Shown: positions 36,868 to 46,557, counted from the stretch's first letter. The stretch: 64,000 nucleotides of DNA from Erythrobacter sp. KY5 (GCF_003264115.1 NZ_CP021912.1:2711001-2775000); one strand, 5' to 3'. Notes: generated from the sequence alone by a model not told the origin. Numbers and translations are program-made.

Positions 36868-36981
36868 GAAGCATCTCCCTCACTTTTTGAACGATTCGGC
36901 GCGACCTTTTGCTTTGGCTCGGCATGCTAGGGGCGACACAGGCACTTCACAACCGCGCTGCCTGCACACATATCTTGTTCC

Positions 36982-39177
36982 ATGTCTGATCTCATCATCC
37001 GCCGCGGTCTCGAAGAACCTGAAACTGGAGAGGAATTCACCCCTCACCGCCCCAACCGCCCGGAAAAATCGATGCCGGGCAAGAAGTTCAAGCTGGTCTC
37101 GGATTACGAACCGGCGGGCGATCAGCCGACCGCGATAAAGGAGCTGGTCGAAGGCGCGCTTGCCGGTGATCAGACGCAGACGCTGCTGGGTGTGACGGGT
37201 TCGGGTAAGACCTTCACCATGGCCAAGGTGATCGAGACGCTTCAGCGCCCCGCCCTGATCCTCGCGCCCAACAAGATCCTCGCCGCGCAGCTTTACGGAG
37301 AGATGAAAAGCTTCTTTCCTGAAAACGCAGTCGAGTATTTCGTCAGCTATTACGATTACTACCAGCCCGAAGCCTACGTCCCGCGCTCCGACACCTACAT
37401 CGAAAAAGAGTCGAGCGTGAACGAGGCGATCGACCGGATGCGTCACTCGGCCACTCGCGCGTTGCTGGAGCGGGACGACGTGATCATAGTTGCCTCGGTT
37501 TCGTGCCTTTACGGTATCGGTTCGGTTGAAACCTATTCGGCGATGGTCTTCGACATCAAGAAGGACGAAACCGTCGACCAGCGCGAGCTGATCCGCAAAC
37601 TCGTCGCCTTGCAGTACAAGCGCAACGACGCCGCCTTCACGCGCGGATGTTTCCGGGTGCGCGGCGACAACCTCGAACTGTTTCCCAGCCACTACGAAGA
37701 CATGGCATGGCGTATCAGCTTCTTCGGTGATGAGATTGAAGAGATTGCAGAATTCGACCCGCTGACCGGCAAGACCGGTGCGAAGCTCGATAAGGTGCGC
37801 GTTTACGCCAATTCGCACTATGTGACGCCCGGCCCGACGATGAAACAGGCGACGCAGGCGATCAAGTTCGAGCTGGAGCATCGCCTGAAGGAGCTTGAGG
37901 AAGAGGGCAAGCTGTTGGAGCACCAGCGGCTTGAACAGCGCACGCATTTCGACCTTGAAATGATCGCCGCGACCGGCAGCTGCAACGGGATCGAGAACTA
38001 TTCGCGCTTCCTCACCGGACGCCTTCCGGGTGAGCCACCGCCGACCCTGTTCGAATACCTTCCCGAAAACGCGCTGCTGTTTGTCGATGAAAGCCACCAG
38101 ACCGTGCCGCAGATCGGCGCGATGGCGCGCGGGGACCACCGCCGCAAGATCACGCTTGCCGAATATGGCTTTCGCCTGCCGTCCTGCATCGACAACCGTC
38201 CCTTACGCTTCAACGAATGGGACGCGATGCGACCGCAGACCTTTGCGGTATCGGCCACACCCGGCCCGTGGGAGATCGAGCAGACCGGCGGCGTCTTTGC
38301 CGAACAGGTCATCCGCCCCACCGGCCTGATCGACCCGCCGGTCGAAATCAGACCTGTAGAGGATCAGGTTCAGGACTGCATTCAGGAATGCCTCGCCACC
38401 GCCAGGAAAGGCTACCGGACGCTGGTCACCACGCTGACAAAGCGCATGGCGGAAGACCTCACCGAATTCATGCACGAAGCGGGCGTCAAGGTCCGTTACA
38501 TGCACTCCGACGTAGAGACGCTGGAGCGCATCGAGCTGATCCGCGACTTGCGCATGGGCGTGTACGATGTGCTGATCGGGATCAACCTGTTGCGCGAGGG
38601 GCTCGACATTCCCGAATGCGGGCTGGTCTGCATCCTCGATGCCGACAAGGAAGGGTTTCTGCGCTCGGAGACCAGCCTCGTCCAGACGATTGGCCGCGCC
38701 GCGCGCAACGTCGATGGCCGCGTCATCCTCTATGCCGACCGCATCACCGGATCGATGGAGCGCGCAATGGCCGAAACCGACCGTCGCCGCGAAAAGCAAC
38801 GGGCGTATAACGAAGAGCACGGCATCACGCCCCAGACGATCAAGCGCGACATTGCGGACATCGTCGCTCACACCGCTTCGCAGGACGGCGTCACGGTCGA
38901 TACCGGCGATGACGAGGTCAACAACCTGGTCGGGCACAATTTGCGCAGCTACATCGAAGACCTCGAAAAGCGCATGCGCGATGCCGCCGCGAACCTCGAA
39001 TTCGAAGAAGCCGGACGCCTGCGCGACGAAATCCGCCGGCTCGAGAACGACGAACTTGGCCTGCCCGACGATCAGAAGAAAGCGCCGCGCGTGGGCCGCT
39101 CCAATGAAGGCAAGCCGGGGACGCGCAAAACGCGGTATGGCAAGACGCGATACAAGAGGATGGGCGGGAAGCCTTAA
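36982..39177 (+). CDS. uvrB: UvrABC system protein B
   Basis: 731 residues. The damage-verifying helicase-like subunit of nucleotide excision repair. Walker A is [12 protein letters not shown] near residue 66, the beta-hairpin [18 protein letters not shown] is intact, and the helicase motifs [14 protein letters not shown] and the QTIGRAARN block are present. The C-terminal UvrC-binding UVR domain reads [25 protein letters not shown] basic tail ends M-G-G-K-P. The last 18 coding bases are repeated exactly at 39755, where an insertion begins or ends. Confidence 0.97.
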   Translation: MSDLIIRRGLEEPETGEEFTPHRPNRPEKSMPGKKFKLVSDYEPAGDQPTAIKELVEGALAGDQTQTLLGVTGSGKTFTMAKVIETLQRPALILAPNKILAAQLYGEMKSFFPENAVEYFVSYYDYYQPEAYVPRSDTYIEKESSVNEAIDRMRHSATRALLERDDVIIVASVSCLYGIGSVETYSAMVFDIKKDETVDQRELIRKLVALQYKRNDAAFTRGCFRVRGDNLELFPSHYEDMAWRISFFGDEIEEIAEFDPLTGKTGAKLDKVRVYANSHYVTPGPTMKQATQAIKFELEHRLKELEEEGKLLEHQRLEQRTHFDLEMIAATGSCNGIENYSRFLTGRLPGEPPPTLFEYLPENALLFVDESHQTVPQIGAMARGDHRRKITLAEYGFRLPSCIDNRPLRFNEWDAMRPQTFAVSATPGPWEIEQTGGVFAEQVIRPTGLIDPPVEIRPVEDQVQDCIQECLATARKGYRTLVTTLTKRMAEDLTEFMHEAGVKVRYMHSDVETLERIELIRDLRMGVYDVLIGINLLREGLDIPECGLVCILDADKEGFLRSETSLVQTIGRAARNVDGRVILYADRITGSMERAMAETDRRREKQRAYNEEHGITPQTIKRDIADIVAHTASQDGVTVDTGDDEVNNLVGHNLRSYIEDLEKRMRDAAANLEFEEAGRLRDEIRRLENDELGLPDDQKKAPRVGRSNEGKPGTRKTRYGKTRYKRMGGKP
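39158..39175 (+). repeat. 18-bp direct repeat, copy at the uvrB 3' end
   Basis: GGATGGGCGGGAAGCCTT, encoding the last residues of UvrB (M-G-G-K-P). It is repeated without change at 39755-39772. The pair brackets a 597-bp unit, as in site-specific insertions that restore the end of the target gene. Confidence 0.9.
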
Positions 39178-39223
39178 GACTCGGACTTTGACTAACTAAT
39201 CTAATTTTGCTATTAAGGCTGAC

Positions 39224-39670
39224 ATGAGCCAGTCATACATGCAAATCCCGATTGATTTTGACGTCTTTCAAGGCCTTACCGCCCGACTCGAAGGGGGGCA
39301 TGAGGATTACAACGAAGTCATTAGGCGATTGCTTGGTTTGCCTGCGAGTCAAAGCGCCCTCCTGCCAGGCGAAGTAGACATGCCCGGCCTGCCTGCACCA
39401 ACAAATGCGCTCGCTCCGCGGGATGGAGGCGTTTGGTACTCCAACGTATTTTTCCCAAATGGCACTCACCTCCGCGCAACGTACAAAGGGAAAACCTACC
39501 GAGGCTGGATTACTAATTCTCAATGGTTAGATGAATTCGGAAAAGTTAGGACAAGCCCATCAGACGCGGCGAGCGCAATTTCTGAGACTAATGTGAACGG
39601 ATGGCGCTTTTGGTTTGTGAGACGTCCGCAGGATGAGGATTGGCAGCGGATGGACACTCTTAAGTCGTGA
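39224..39670 (+). CDS. RAMA-domain protein with N-terminal ribbon-helix-helix-like segment
   Basis: 148 residues. Residues 1-40 read like a ribbon-helix-helix: a beta strand (MQIPIDFDVF) and helices ending in DYNEVIRRLLGL. Residues about 68-140 match the RAMA domain found in restriction and methylation-linked proteins (FPNGTHLRATYKGKTYRGWI, then SPSDAASAI and NGWRFWFV). RAMA is predicted to read modified DNA, so the protein may be a DNA-binding sensor. AAGG precedes the ATG. Codon use is less GC-biased than in neighbours, in line with transfer. It sits inside the cassette between the two 18-bp repeats. Confidence 0.72.
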   Translation: MSQSYMQIPIDFDVFQGLTARLEGGHEDYNEVIRRLLGLPASQSALLPGEVDMPGLPAPTNALAPRDGGVWYSNVFFPNGTHLRATYKGKTYRGWITNSQWLDEFGKVRTSPSDAASAISETNVNGWRFWFVRRPQDEDWQRMDTLKS

Positions 39671-39771
39671 GCGCATTTGAAATCATCAGCTTGATAATAG
39701 CAATCGTTCTCCTCGCTGGAGGATTCGCTTTCGCTGGGATCCAGATAGGACTTTGGATGGGCGGGAAGCCT
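39667..39771 (+). CDS. 34-residue predicted membrane peptide
   Basis: GTG at 39667 overlaps the stop of the RAMA gene (GTGA). The frame encodes one hydrophobic helix (IISLIIAIVLLAGGFAFAG) and ends in W-M-G-G-K-P, the last part being supplied by the second 18-bp repeat in the same frame as in uvrB. The overlap favours translation coupled to the RAMA gene. It is very short, so it could be fortuitous. Confidence 0.4.
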
Positions 39772-39772
39772 T
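39755..39772 (+). repeat. 18-bp direct repeat, distal copy
   Basis: Exact copy of 39158-39175. It marks the right border of the inserted segment and lies 35 bases before the next gene. Confidence 0.9.
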
Positions 39773-39807
39773 GACCCAGAGCGGCGTTCCCTGCCAATCA
39801 GCGCGCC

Positions 39808-41310
39808 ATGAAAAATCCGCTCATTCCTGCGCTTGCCGCTGCGCTTCTCGCCACCTCCGCCGCAAGCCCGCTCGCCGCTGACGCGCACAAGGAAGGCGCC
39901 GCTTCTGCCGAGCGGATCGAGCCGCAGGTTCGCACTTCACAGCATGCCGGCACATTTGGCAGTCAGCGCATCAGCTACACCGCGACGGTTCGCGAGACGA
40001 TCCTTGAAAGCGATGACGGCAAGCAGGAAGCAGTCATCGTCACCAGCTCCTACGTCAAGGATCCCGCCGACAAGACGCGGCCCGTCTTCTTCATCTACAA
40101 TGGTGGTCCCGGTTCAGGCTCCGTCTGGTTGCAGATGGGCGCGTGGGGGCCAAAGCGGGTCGCTATCCCCTCGGACGCGCGCGACGATGGCGCGCCGCCT
40201 TATCCGCTGCTCGACAATCCCGACAGCTTGCTCGACGTCGCGGACCTCGTCTTCATCGACCCGCCGGGAACCGGTTTCAGCTATCTGACACAAGGGACCG
40301 ATCCCAAGAAATATTACGGCCTGCGCCAGGACGCCCGCGCGGTTGCTCAGGTGATCCGGCGCTGGATCAACGACAACGAACGCTGGTCGAGCCCCAAATA
40401 TCTCGGCGGGGAAAGCTACGGCACGAGCCGCACCGCGATGGTGGTCGATGAGCTTGAGGGATCGACTTTCAACGATGTCGGTCTCAACGGGCTGATCCTG
40501 ATCTCGACCATCCTCGATTTCGCAGGGCGCGAGCCGACGCCGGGCAATGAGATGGCCTATATCGTCACGCTCCCCAATATGGCGGCGGCGGCGTGGTACC
40601 ACGGCAAGGTCGAAGCGCCCTCGGTCGAAGCGATTGCGCAGCAAGCGCGCGAATTTGCCATCGGCCCGTTCGCAACCGCGCTTCTGAAAGGGCAGGACTT
40701 GCCCGATGCCGAGCGCGCGGCTGTCCGCGCCGAGCTTTCGCGCCTGACCGGCCTTTCGGAGCAATATCTCGATCAGGCGAACCTGCGCGTCACGGCGCAG
40801 CGTTTCTACAAGGAGCTTTTGCGCGACAGGGGCCTCACTATCGGAAGGCTCGATGCGCGCTACACAGGCGTCGATTACGACAATGCGGGCGAAACGCCCG
40901 ACAGCGATCCCAGCTTCTACGGCATCGACGCTGGCTACACGGCGGCTGTGAACCAGTGGCTGCGCGAAGGGCTCGGCTTCAAGACGGATCGGGAATACCA
41001 GTCTATCGGCAGCCTCGGTGCGCAATGGGACTGGTCGCTCCAGGGGCGCGGGCGCAACGCCTATCTCAATGTCGCTCCGTTCATCGGGCGCGCGATGCGG
41101 CAGAACTCGCAGCTGCGTGTATTCAATGCGCAAGGGTGGTACGACTTTGCGACGCCGTTCTTCGGGGCGGAGTATTCGCTCAACCGGTTTGGCATTCCGC
41201 AGGATCGGATCACCTACACCTATTATGACGCAGGCCACATGATGTATGTCCGCGACGAGGACCGCCGTCAGCTTTCCGCCGATTTGCGCGAGTTTATCAC
41301 CGCGCGATGA
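39808..41310 (+). CDS. S10-family serine carboxypeptidase-like secreted protein
   Basis: 500 residues with a signal peptide (LAAALLATSAASPLAADA). The catalytic Ser is in KYLGGESYGTSR near 203, the oxyanion region is FIYNGGPGSGSVW, Asp is in AQGWYDFATP and His in YYDAGHMMY. These are the peptidase S10 marks. It should act in the periplasm or outside the cell and release C-terminal residues from peptides. The stop overlaps the start of the next lipoprotein gene as ATGA. Confidence 0.93.
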   Translation: MKNPLIPALAAALLATSAASPLAADAHKEGAASAERIEPQVRTSQHAGTFGSQRISYTATVRETILESDDGKQEAVIVTSSYVKDPADKTRPVFFIYNGGPGSGSVWLQMGAWGPKRVAIPSDARDDGAPPYPLLDNPDSLLDVADLVFIDPPGTGFSYLTQGTDPKKYYGLRQDARAVAQVIRRWINDNERWSSPKYLGGESYGTSRTAMVVDELEGSTFNDVGLNGLILISTILDFAGREPTPGNEMAYIVTLPNMAAAAWYHGKVEAPSVEAIAQQAREFAIGPFATALLKGQDLPDAERAAVRAELSRLTGLSEQYLDQANLRVTAQRFYKELLRDRGLTIGRLDARYTGVDYDNAGETPDSDPSFYGIDAGYTAAVNQWLREGLGFKTDREYQSIGSLGAQWDWSLQGRGRNAYLNVAPFIGRAMRQNSQLRVFNAQGWYDFATPFFGAEYSLNRFGIPQDRITYTYYDAGHMMYVRDEDRRQLSADLREFITAR

Positions 41311-41828
41311 GGATGATTGCACTGGCGTCCGTACTGGCGCTTGCCGCATGCAAGCCGCCGCCGACCGATGCCGACATGACCCGCGACATGCCGGCGGCGG
41401 AGCCGACATTCGCCTCCGAACCGCTCCCCTCGCCCGAGACCGAAGGGGCGATGTGGGCGCGCTCGCAGAAGAATGTACAGCGGCTGGTCTACGGCATACC
41501 GGGCGAGCCTGCGCTGGTGACGCTCGAATGCCGCGATCAGGATGGTTCTGTCCCCGAGCTTCAGATTACCCGCATATCGCCCGCCGATGAAGGCGCGGGC
41601 GCAATGCTAGCGCTGGTCGGAAACGGACATATCGGACGCATGGCAGTCGATGCGCGCGAGGTAAACGGGCGGCTGATGTGGCAGGGAGAGCGCCTTGCCG
41701 CCGATCTGGTGTGGGAACCGCTCGCCGGGCCGCGCGCGCTTGGATTGACTGTACCGGGAGCTGGCCGGGTCGAGTTGAACCCAAGCGATCTTCCCGGCGA
41801 GTTTATCGAGGACTGCCGGGAAAGTTAG
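41307..41828 (+). CDS. Small lipoprotein of unknown function
   Basis: 173 residues. The N-terminus ALASVLALAAC is a clear lipobox (Cys near 15). The mature part is Pro- and Glu-rich at first, then beta-rich with one Cys near residue 75 (LECRDQDG) and one at the end (EDCRES), possibly paired. No family is recognised. It is translationally coupled to the S10 peptidase, so it may assist it. It overlaps by 4 bases the end of the convergent dsbD gene. Confidence 0.78.
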   Translation: MRMIALASVLALAACKPPPTDADMTRDMPAAEPTFASEPLPSPETEGAMWARSQKNVQRLVYGIPGEPALVTLECRDQDGSVPELQITRISPADEGAGAMLALVGNGHIGRMAVDAREVNGRLMWQGERLAADLVWEPLAGPRALGLTVPGAGRVELNPSDLPGEFIEDCRES

Positions 41829-43894
41829 CGCGACCGCTCAGCCCGCTCTGTCAGCATGTCGGGAGTGAGAACCTGCGGCAATTGTTCGGCGTCCGCTCCC
41901 GGTTCGTACCACAGGTATAGCGGCACGCCCGCCGCGCCCTGCTCGCCCAGAAAGCCGGTGATTTCCTCATCACGCACAGTCCAATCACCGACAATCGCGA
42001 TCACGCCCGCCTGCTCGAAAGCGTCGGCGGTGACTTCGCGTTCGATCGCGACGCTTTCGTTGACCTTGCAGGTGACGCACCAGTCTGCGGTGAACCATAC
42101 GAAAACCGGCTGGCCGCTGGCGCGCGCTTCGGCAAGCGCCTCACGGCTGAATTCCTGTGGGGAGAGGAGCGAGGCGGCAAGATCGCGGCTTGGCGGGGCG
42201 TAGCCGCTTGGCAGGGCGAAAGCGCCGAAGATGAGGAACGGCGCGGCGACAAGCCCGAATGCAGGCCACGCCATCTTGCCCGCCTGCTGCAAACGCCCGA
42301 CCACGAACAGCGCAAGCACGATCCCGAACAGCATGATGAGCGCGAACAGCGCAAAGCCGCGCCCGCCAAGCTGCGCCGTGAGCCAGATGAGCGCGAGCGC
42401 GGTGAGGCCCATGGGGATCGCCATCAGGCGGCGGAACCGGTCCATCCATGCGCCGGGCTTGGGCAGCATCCGGCGCAAGGCAGGGACGAACCCGATGGCG
42501 AGGAATGGCAACGCCAACCCCAGCCCAAGCGTGGCGAACAGCACGAGCGCGAGTGGCGTCGGCAACAGCAGCGCAGCACCCAACGCCGCAGCCATGAACG
42601 GCCCGGTGCACGGCGTCGCTGCGATTGCGGCAAGCAGCCCGGTCGCAAAGGCGCTGCGCCCTGCTCCGTTACCGGTGTCGATACTGGGCAGCTCGAAGAT
42701 GCCTGCAAAGTTCATCGTGATGACGGTGGCAAGCACCAGCAAGGCGATGACGACGCTCGGCTCCTGCAACTGAAACGCCCAGCCCACCTGCTCTCCTGCC
42801 GCGCGCAGAGCCAGCATGATGCCGCCAAGCGCCACGCAGGCAATCACCACGCCAGCGGTGTAGGCAATACCTTCGGCCCGCGCCTCGGCCTCGCTCCCGC
42901 CGGCGCGCGCAAGGCTCAGGGCCTTGAGGCTCAGGATCGGGAAGACACAAGGCATGATGTTGAGGATGAGCCCGCCCACCAGTGCGCCAAGGATCAGGGT
43001 CCAGAGCGCAGGCGCATTGACGCCCATCTGCGCGCCGATTGACGGCAGGCCTTGCGGCACCTCGCCCGGTTCCGCGGTGAAACGAACGCCCGTTTCCTTG
43101 TCGAATGCGAGAATGCCGGACACGCTCTGAGCTTCGCCTGAGCCGAAAGGATCCAGCGGTATCTCCGCGACCAGCATATCGCCTTCGCGGTAGAGCGCCT
43201 GTGCGGGTGGGTACTGGACCAGCCGCGCCTCGGCGATGAAGACATGCGGCTCAGCCAAAGCCACGCTCTCGGGGATCGGAATGGCGAGGCGCAGCATGTC
43301 GCCCGCGATCTCGAACTGCGCGCTCGCATCGAGAAGCGGCGCAATTTCGGCCCGCCAGCGCGCAAAATCGCCGCCCTGCCCTGCACTCAGCGCAGCGTCC
43401 TGCGGCACGCAAAGGACATCGGTGCAGGCGAGATACTCGGCATAGCCGGTGACATTCGGCAGCCCTTCGATTGCCGTGCCATCAGGCACGCTGACCGGCA
43501 CCAGCACCGTGTAAGGCCCCTTGTAGATGTGGTTCATCAGGCTCTGCGTCGGCAGCTCCTGAATGAACCGTTCGGGCACGGGATACAGCGCCTCGCCCAT
43601 CTCCCAGCCCTCTGGCAGGTTGGGCCGCAAGACCATCCCCAGCCCCGCATCTCCGGGATTGGACCAATAGCCGTGCCACTCATCACTCGTCGGGGTGAAA
43701 CGCAGCGCGAGCATCCATTCCTCGCCCGCGCGCGGCATGCCATCGGCGACCAGCTGCACCGCGATGTTATCATCGCCATAACGGACGCGCGGTTCGCTCT
43801 CCGCCTCCTGCGCAGCCGCACCGCTCGCCAGCAAAAGCGCGGCGAACAGCCCGATCAACCATGCAGGAAGCGCAAAGCGCGGTGCAGCGAACAA
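41825..43894 (-). CDS. DsbD/ScsB-type thiol:disulfide interchange protein
   Basis: About 689 residues. A signal peptide (WLIGLFAALLLASGAAAQ) is followed by an N-terminal domain of ScsB type with Cys in LACTDVLCVP, an eight-helix membrane domain with redox Cys in NIMPCVFPILSL and AATPCTGPFMAAAL, and a C-terminal thioredoxin domain with FTADWCVTCKVNE. It carries electrons from cytoplasmic thioredoxin to periplasmic thiols. No ATG or GTG fits the signal peptide. A TTG at 43894 with GAGG five bases upstream does, and I use it. The frame is open far upstream, but that part overlaps the divergent ubiH gene and has no protein-like composition. Confidence 0.92.
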   Translation of the reverse strand: MFAAPRFALPAWLIGLFAALLLASGAAAQEAESEPRVRYGDDNIAVQLVADGMPRAGEEWMLALRFTPTSDEWHGYWSNPGDAGLGMVLRPNLPEGWEMGEALYPVPERFIQELPTQSLMNHIYKGPYTVLVPVSVPDGTAIEGLPNVTGYAEYLACTDVLCVPQDAALSAGQGGDFARWRAEIAPLLDASAQFEIAGDMLRLAIPIPESVALAEPHVFIAEARLVQYPPAQALYREGDMLVAEIPLDPFGSGEAQSVSGILAFDKETGVRFTAEPGEVPQGLPSIGAQMGVNAPALWTLILGALVGGLILNIMPCVFPILSLKALSLARAGGSEAEARAEGIAYTAGVVIACVALGGIMLALRAAGEQVGWAFQLQEPSVVIALLVLATVITMNFAGIFELPSIDTGNGAGRSAFATGLLAAIAATPCTGPFMAAALGAALLLPTPLALVLFATLGLGLALPFLAIGFVPALRRMLPKPGAWMDRFRRLMAIPMGLTALALIWLTAQLGGRGFALFALIMLFGIVLALFVVGRLQQAGKMAWPAFGLVAAPFLIFGAFALPSGYAPPSRDLAASLLSPQEFSREALAEARASGQPVFVWFTADWCVTCKVNESVAIEREVTADAFEQAGVIAIVGDWTVRDEEITGFLGEQGAAGVPLYLWYEPGADAEQLPQVLTPDMLTERAERSR

Positions 43895-43984
43895 TATTGC
43901 CTCGTCTCGTTTCGTCAGCGTAAGCGGCCTTAACCGGCGAAGATAATCTTCGCAAAGGCCGCGTGAAGGGTTACGAGGGTTCGC

Positions 43985-45214
43985 ATGACGACCAAAGCAG
44001 AATTCGATACCGCCGATCTCCTGATCCTCGGCGGGGGTCTTGTGGGCATGACGCTGGCGCTGGCCGCTGCAAAACAGGGCATGACCAGCCATGTCATCGA
44101 CCGCGCCGACCCGGCCGAGCTCACTGCCGAGGGCTTCGACGACCGCGCCACCGCGATCTCGACCGCAAGCTGGCACCTGTTCCGCAATATCGGGATCGCA
44201 GACGGGCTCGAACCCTTCGCCTGCGACATCGCCAGCATTGCCGTCACCGACCAGAACCGCCCCGGTCGTCTCGACTTCACACCTGAGCCGCATGAGGGGA
44301 CGCTGGGCCGCATGTTCCCCAATCGCCGCCTGCGCCTTGCCCTGTTCGAAGCCGCTGCGGACGAGCCGAACATCAACTGGGTTTCCAAGGCCGAAATCGT
44401 CGAGCGTCAGCGCAGCGAATTCGGTGTTGCCGCCGTGCTGGCAGATGGCCGCAAGCTGAAAGGCCGGCTCATGGTCGCCGCCGAAGGGCGCGGATCGCCG
44501 ACCCGCGACGAGGCAGGCATCACCATTGCCAAGTGGGACTACCACCACCGCGCCATCATCGCCGGGCTCACCCATTCCAAACCGCACGACAATGTTGCGT
44601 GGGAAATCTTCTACCCCGCAGGGCCCTTCGCGCTTCTGCCAATGAATGACGATGCCGACGGCACGCATCGCTCTTCGCTGGTGTGGACTGTTTCGGAAGA
44701 GGACGGCAAGGCAGTGACCAAGCTCGGCGACCGCGCGTTCATGGCCGAAGTGCAAAAGCGCATGGGCGATATCCTCGGCGAGGTGACCAGCATCGGTGCG
44801 CGTTCAAGCTGGCCGCTCGGCTTTCACCATACCGCCAAGATAACCGACGAGCGGCTCGCGCTGATCGGGGATGCAGCGCACGGTATCCACCCGATTGCAG
44901 GCCAAGGCCTTAACCTTGGCCTTCGCGATGTAGGCGCCTTGGTAGAGGTTCTTGCAGAGGGCGCTCGCATCGGGCTCGATCCGGGCGATGCGCAGCTGTT
45001 GAAGCGCTATGAGACGTGGCGCGGGCTCGACAGCTTCATGGTCGCGCTCGCCACCGACGGGCTCACCCGCCTGTTCGGCGTACCCGGCAAAACGGCTAGC
45101 GCTGTGCGCCGGATCGGCATGGCAGCGGTTCAGCGCACGCCTGTGCTCAAGACCTTCTTCATGGACGAAGCGCGCGGTGTCTCGGGCGACTTGCCTGAAC
45201 TGCTGAAGGCCTGA
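43985..45214 (+). CDS. ubiH: UbiH/UbiF-family FAD-dependent ubiquinone hydroxylase
   Basis: 409 residues. The FAD motif GGGLVGMTLALAAAKQG lies at residues 16-32. The family mid-motif is DDRATAIST, and the second FAD motif is LIGDAAHGIHPIAGQGLNLG near 296. The enzyme hydroxylates the aromatic ring in ubiquinone synthesis. The exact position (UbiH, UbiF or broad UbiL/UbiM) cannot be told. It is divergent from the dsbD-like gene with about 90 bases between the starts. Confidence 0.93.
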   Translation: MTTKAEFDTADLLILGGGLVGMTLALAAAKQGMTSHVIDRADPAELTAEGFDDRATAISTASWHLFRNIGIADGLEPFACDIASIAVTDQNRPGRLDFTPEPHEGTLGRMFPNRRLRLALFEAAADEPNINWVSKAEIVERQRSEFGVAAVLADGRKLKGRLMVAAEGRGSPTRDEAGITIAKWDYHHRAIIAGLTHSKPHDNVAWEIFYPAGPFALLPMNDDADGTHRSSLVWTVSEEDGKAVTKLGDRAFMAEVQKRMGDILGEVTSIGARSSWPLGFHHTAKITDERLALIGDAAHGIHPIAGQGLNLGLRDVGALVEVLAEGARIGLDPGDAQLLKRYETWRGLDSFMVALATDGLTRLFGVPGKTASAVRRIGMAAVQRTPVLKTFFMDEARGVSGDLPELLKA

Positions 45215-45253
45215 CGAAGCTGCTTGGAAGTCAGCGATTACACGCGCCACCGT

Positions 45254-45487
45254 CTACTTACCCAAGACCCAACCCACAAAGCGTGTCCAAGGGTCATATG
45301 CGAAGAAGGTTGCCCAAGCAAAAGCGTTCATCGAGAGCAAAACGATGCCGGACTCCCAATCAAGATCTTCGGTCAAAATGCTGTCGCCAAAAATGAACTG
45401 CGAGACCATCGCAGCCAAAGTAAAGATCGTTACGAGCGACGCGACAAGGCCGAGCCAAGTTCGCGAGTTCGAGTGAAAGAAACTCAT
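45254..45487 (-). CDS. Small two-helix membrane protein
   Basis: 77 residues with two hydrophobic segments (WLGLVASLVTIFTLAAMV and GIVLLSMNAFAWATFFAY) separated by an acidic loop. AGGGG precedes the ATG at 45487. No family recognised. Convergent with ubiH and downstream of mic60 by 49 bases, possibly in the same transcript. Confidence 0.55.
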   Translation of the reverse strand: MSFFHSNSRTWLGLVASLVTIFTLAAMVSQFIFGDSILTEDLDWESGIVLLSMNAFAWATFFAYDPWTRFVGWVLGK

Positions 45488-45536
45488 TGCGGACCCCTAT
45501 CTCGCACCATTCAGACCGAGCGACTATGCCTATGCG

Positions 45537-46493
45537 CTAGTCGTCGCCCGTCTGATCAACAGGGCTTGGTTGGCGCACGACATTGCCTGCTCCATCGCGA
45601 AGACCGCTTTGGTCAAGGACGGCAGCGGTCTCGATCACTTCCAACGCCTGCATAGCGTCGCGAAAACGCTCGGCATCGGCAATCCAGCTTTCGGCCTGCT
45701 CGGCGCCCGGCATGCCGCGGATCTCATCGATTGCGTTCTGGTAGCGCCCTTGTTCGAGCGCGATGCGCGCACGGTCCAGCCGGCGTTCCGGCTGTGACGA
45801 CGGAGTGCTCTCGCGGCGGATCACGAAAAGCTGGCTCATCTCGCGCTGCATGCGTTCCCAGCTGATGCCCTCATCGCGCTCGACCAGTTGCGGACCAAGG
45901 CCATCGAGACGCGCGGTGAGGTTGTCGTAGCGGATCGGGTTGCGCGCAAAGGTGATGATCGTGTTGACCGCGTTGGGCCATTGATCTGAGAAACGTAGGC
46001 GCAGCTGGTCGGCGAGATAGCCCAGTTCCGCCCCACGCTCGACCGCGCGGCGGGTGGCAAAGGCGATCAGAAGTCCTTCGGCGCGCGCCGCGTTACCCGC
46101 AGCCGCCTGTGCCTGAAGATCAAGCCGCGCGAGCCGCTGTTCGGCGGCGGCAAGCCGCTGGTCGAGGCCGCCCTGCTGCTCGGCAACGTTGCGAACGGCC
46201 TCCGCTGCGCCTTCGGTGTCGCCCTCTTCCAGGGCTGCGACTGCGTCAGCGATTGGGCTCGGCGAAGGGCTCGCAGGCGTTGTCGGCGTGGGCGACGGGT
46301 CGCCCGCAATCGGTGTCGCGCCGGGAAGCTCCGGCGGGACTTCGGCAGCCGCAATCGGCTGCTCTTCTGGTGTCAGATTGTACCAAACCACATACCCCAC
46401 CAGCGCTCCGCCGACGAGGAATGAAGCAAACGCAGCCAGCGCAAACCGCCCGGTAGAGGCGGGCTTTCTGCGGCTGCCATATTTCGATGCCAT
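45537..46493 (-). CDS. MIC60/mitofilin-like inner membrane protein
   Basis: 318 residues from ATG 46493. Basic cytoplasmic head, one membrane helix (FALAAFASFLVGGALVGYVVWY), a Pro/Thr/Ser linker, a coiled coil of about 60 residues (LDQRLAAAEQRLARLDLQAQ) and a C-terminal mitofilin-like helical domain (QGRYQNAIDEIRGMPGAEQAESWI). Alphaproteobacterial MIC60 is the ancestor of the mitochondrial crista-shaping protein and is encoded beside hemD and hemC, as here. It probably shapes or bridges the cell envelope. Confidence 0.85.
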   Translation of the reverse strand: MASKYGSRRKPASTGRFALAAFASFLVGGALVGYVVWYNLTPEEQPIAAAEVPPELPGATPIAGDPSPTPTTPASPSPSPIADAVAALEEGDTEGAAEAVRNVAEQQGGLDQRLAAAEQRLARLDLQAQAAAGNAARAEGLLIAFATRRAVERGAELGYLADQLRLRFSDQWPNAVNTIITFARNPIRYDNLTARLDGLGPQLVERDEGISWERMQREMSQLFVIRRESTPSSQPERRLDRARIALEQGRYQNAIDEIRGMPGAEQAESWIADAERFRDAMQALEVIETAAVLDQSGLRDGAGNVVRQPSPVDQTGDD

Positions 46494-46557
46494 CGAATAT
46501 CCGTCTATAATGACCCAAGAGGCCGGAGTTTTCTCCGTACCGGGACGATCCGCTTGC

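Larger units (their letters stand above)
39176..39772. mobile_element. Small inserted cassette bounded by a uvrB-end duplication
   Basis: The segment between the two 18-bp repeats is visibly more AT-rich than both flanks (for example 39185-39220) and carries only a RAMA-domain gene and a 34-codon frame. Removing it would leave uvrB intact and directly followed by the TGACCCAGAG flank of the next gene. No integrase lies inside, so it is either a non-autonomous cassette or the remnant of a larger island. Confidence 0.6.
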
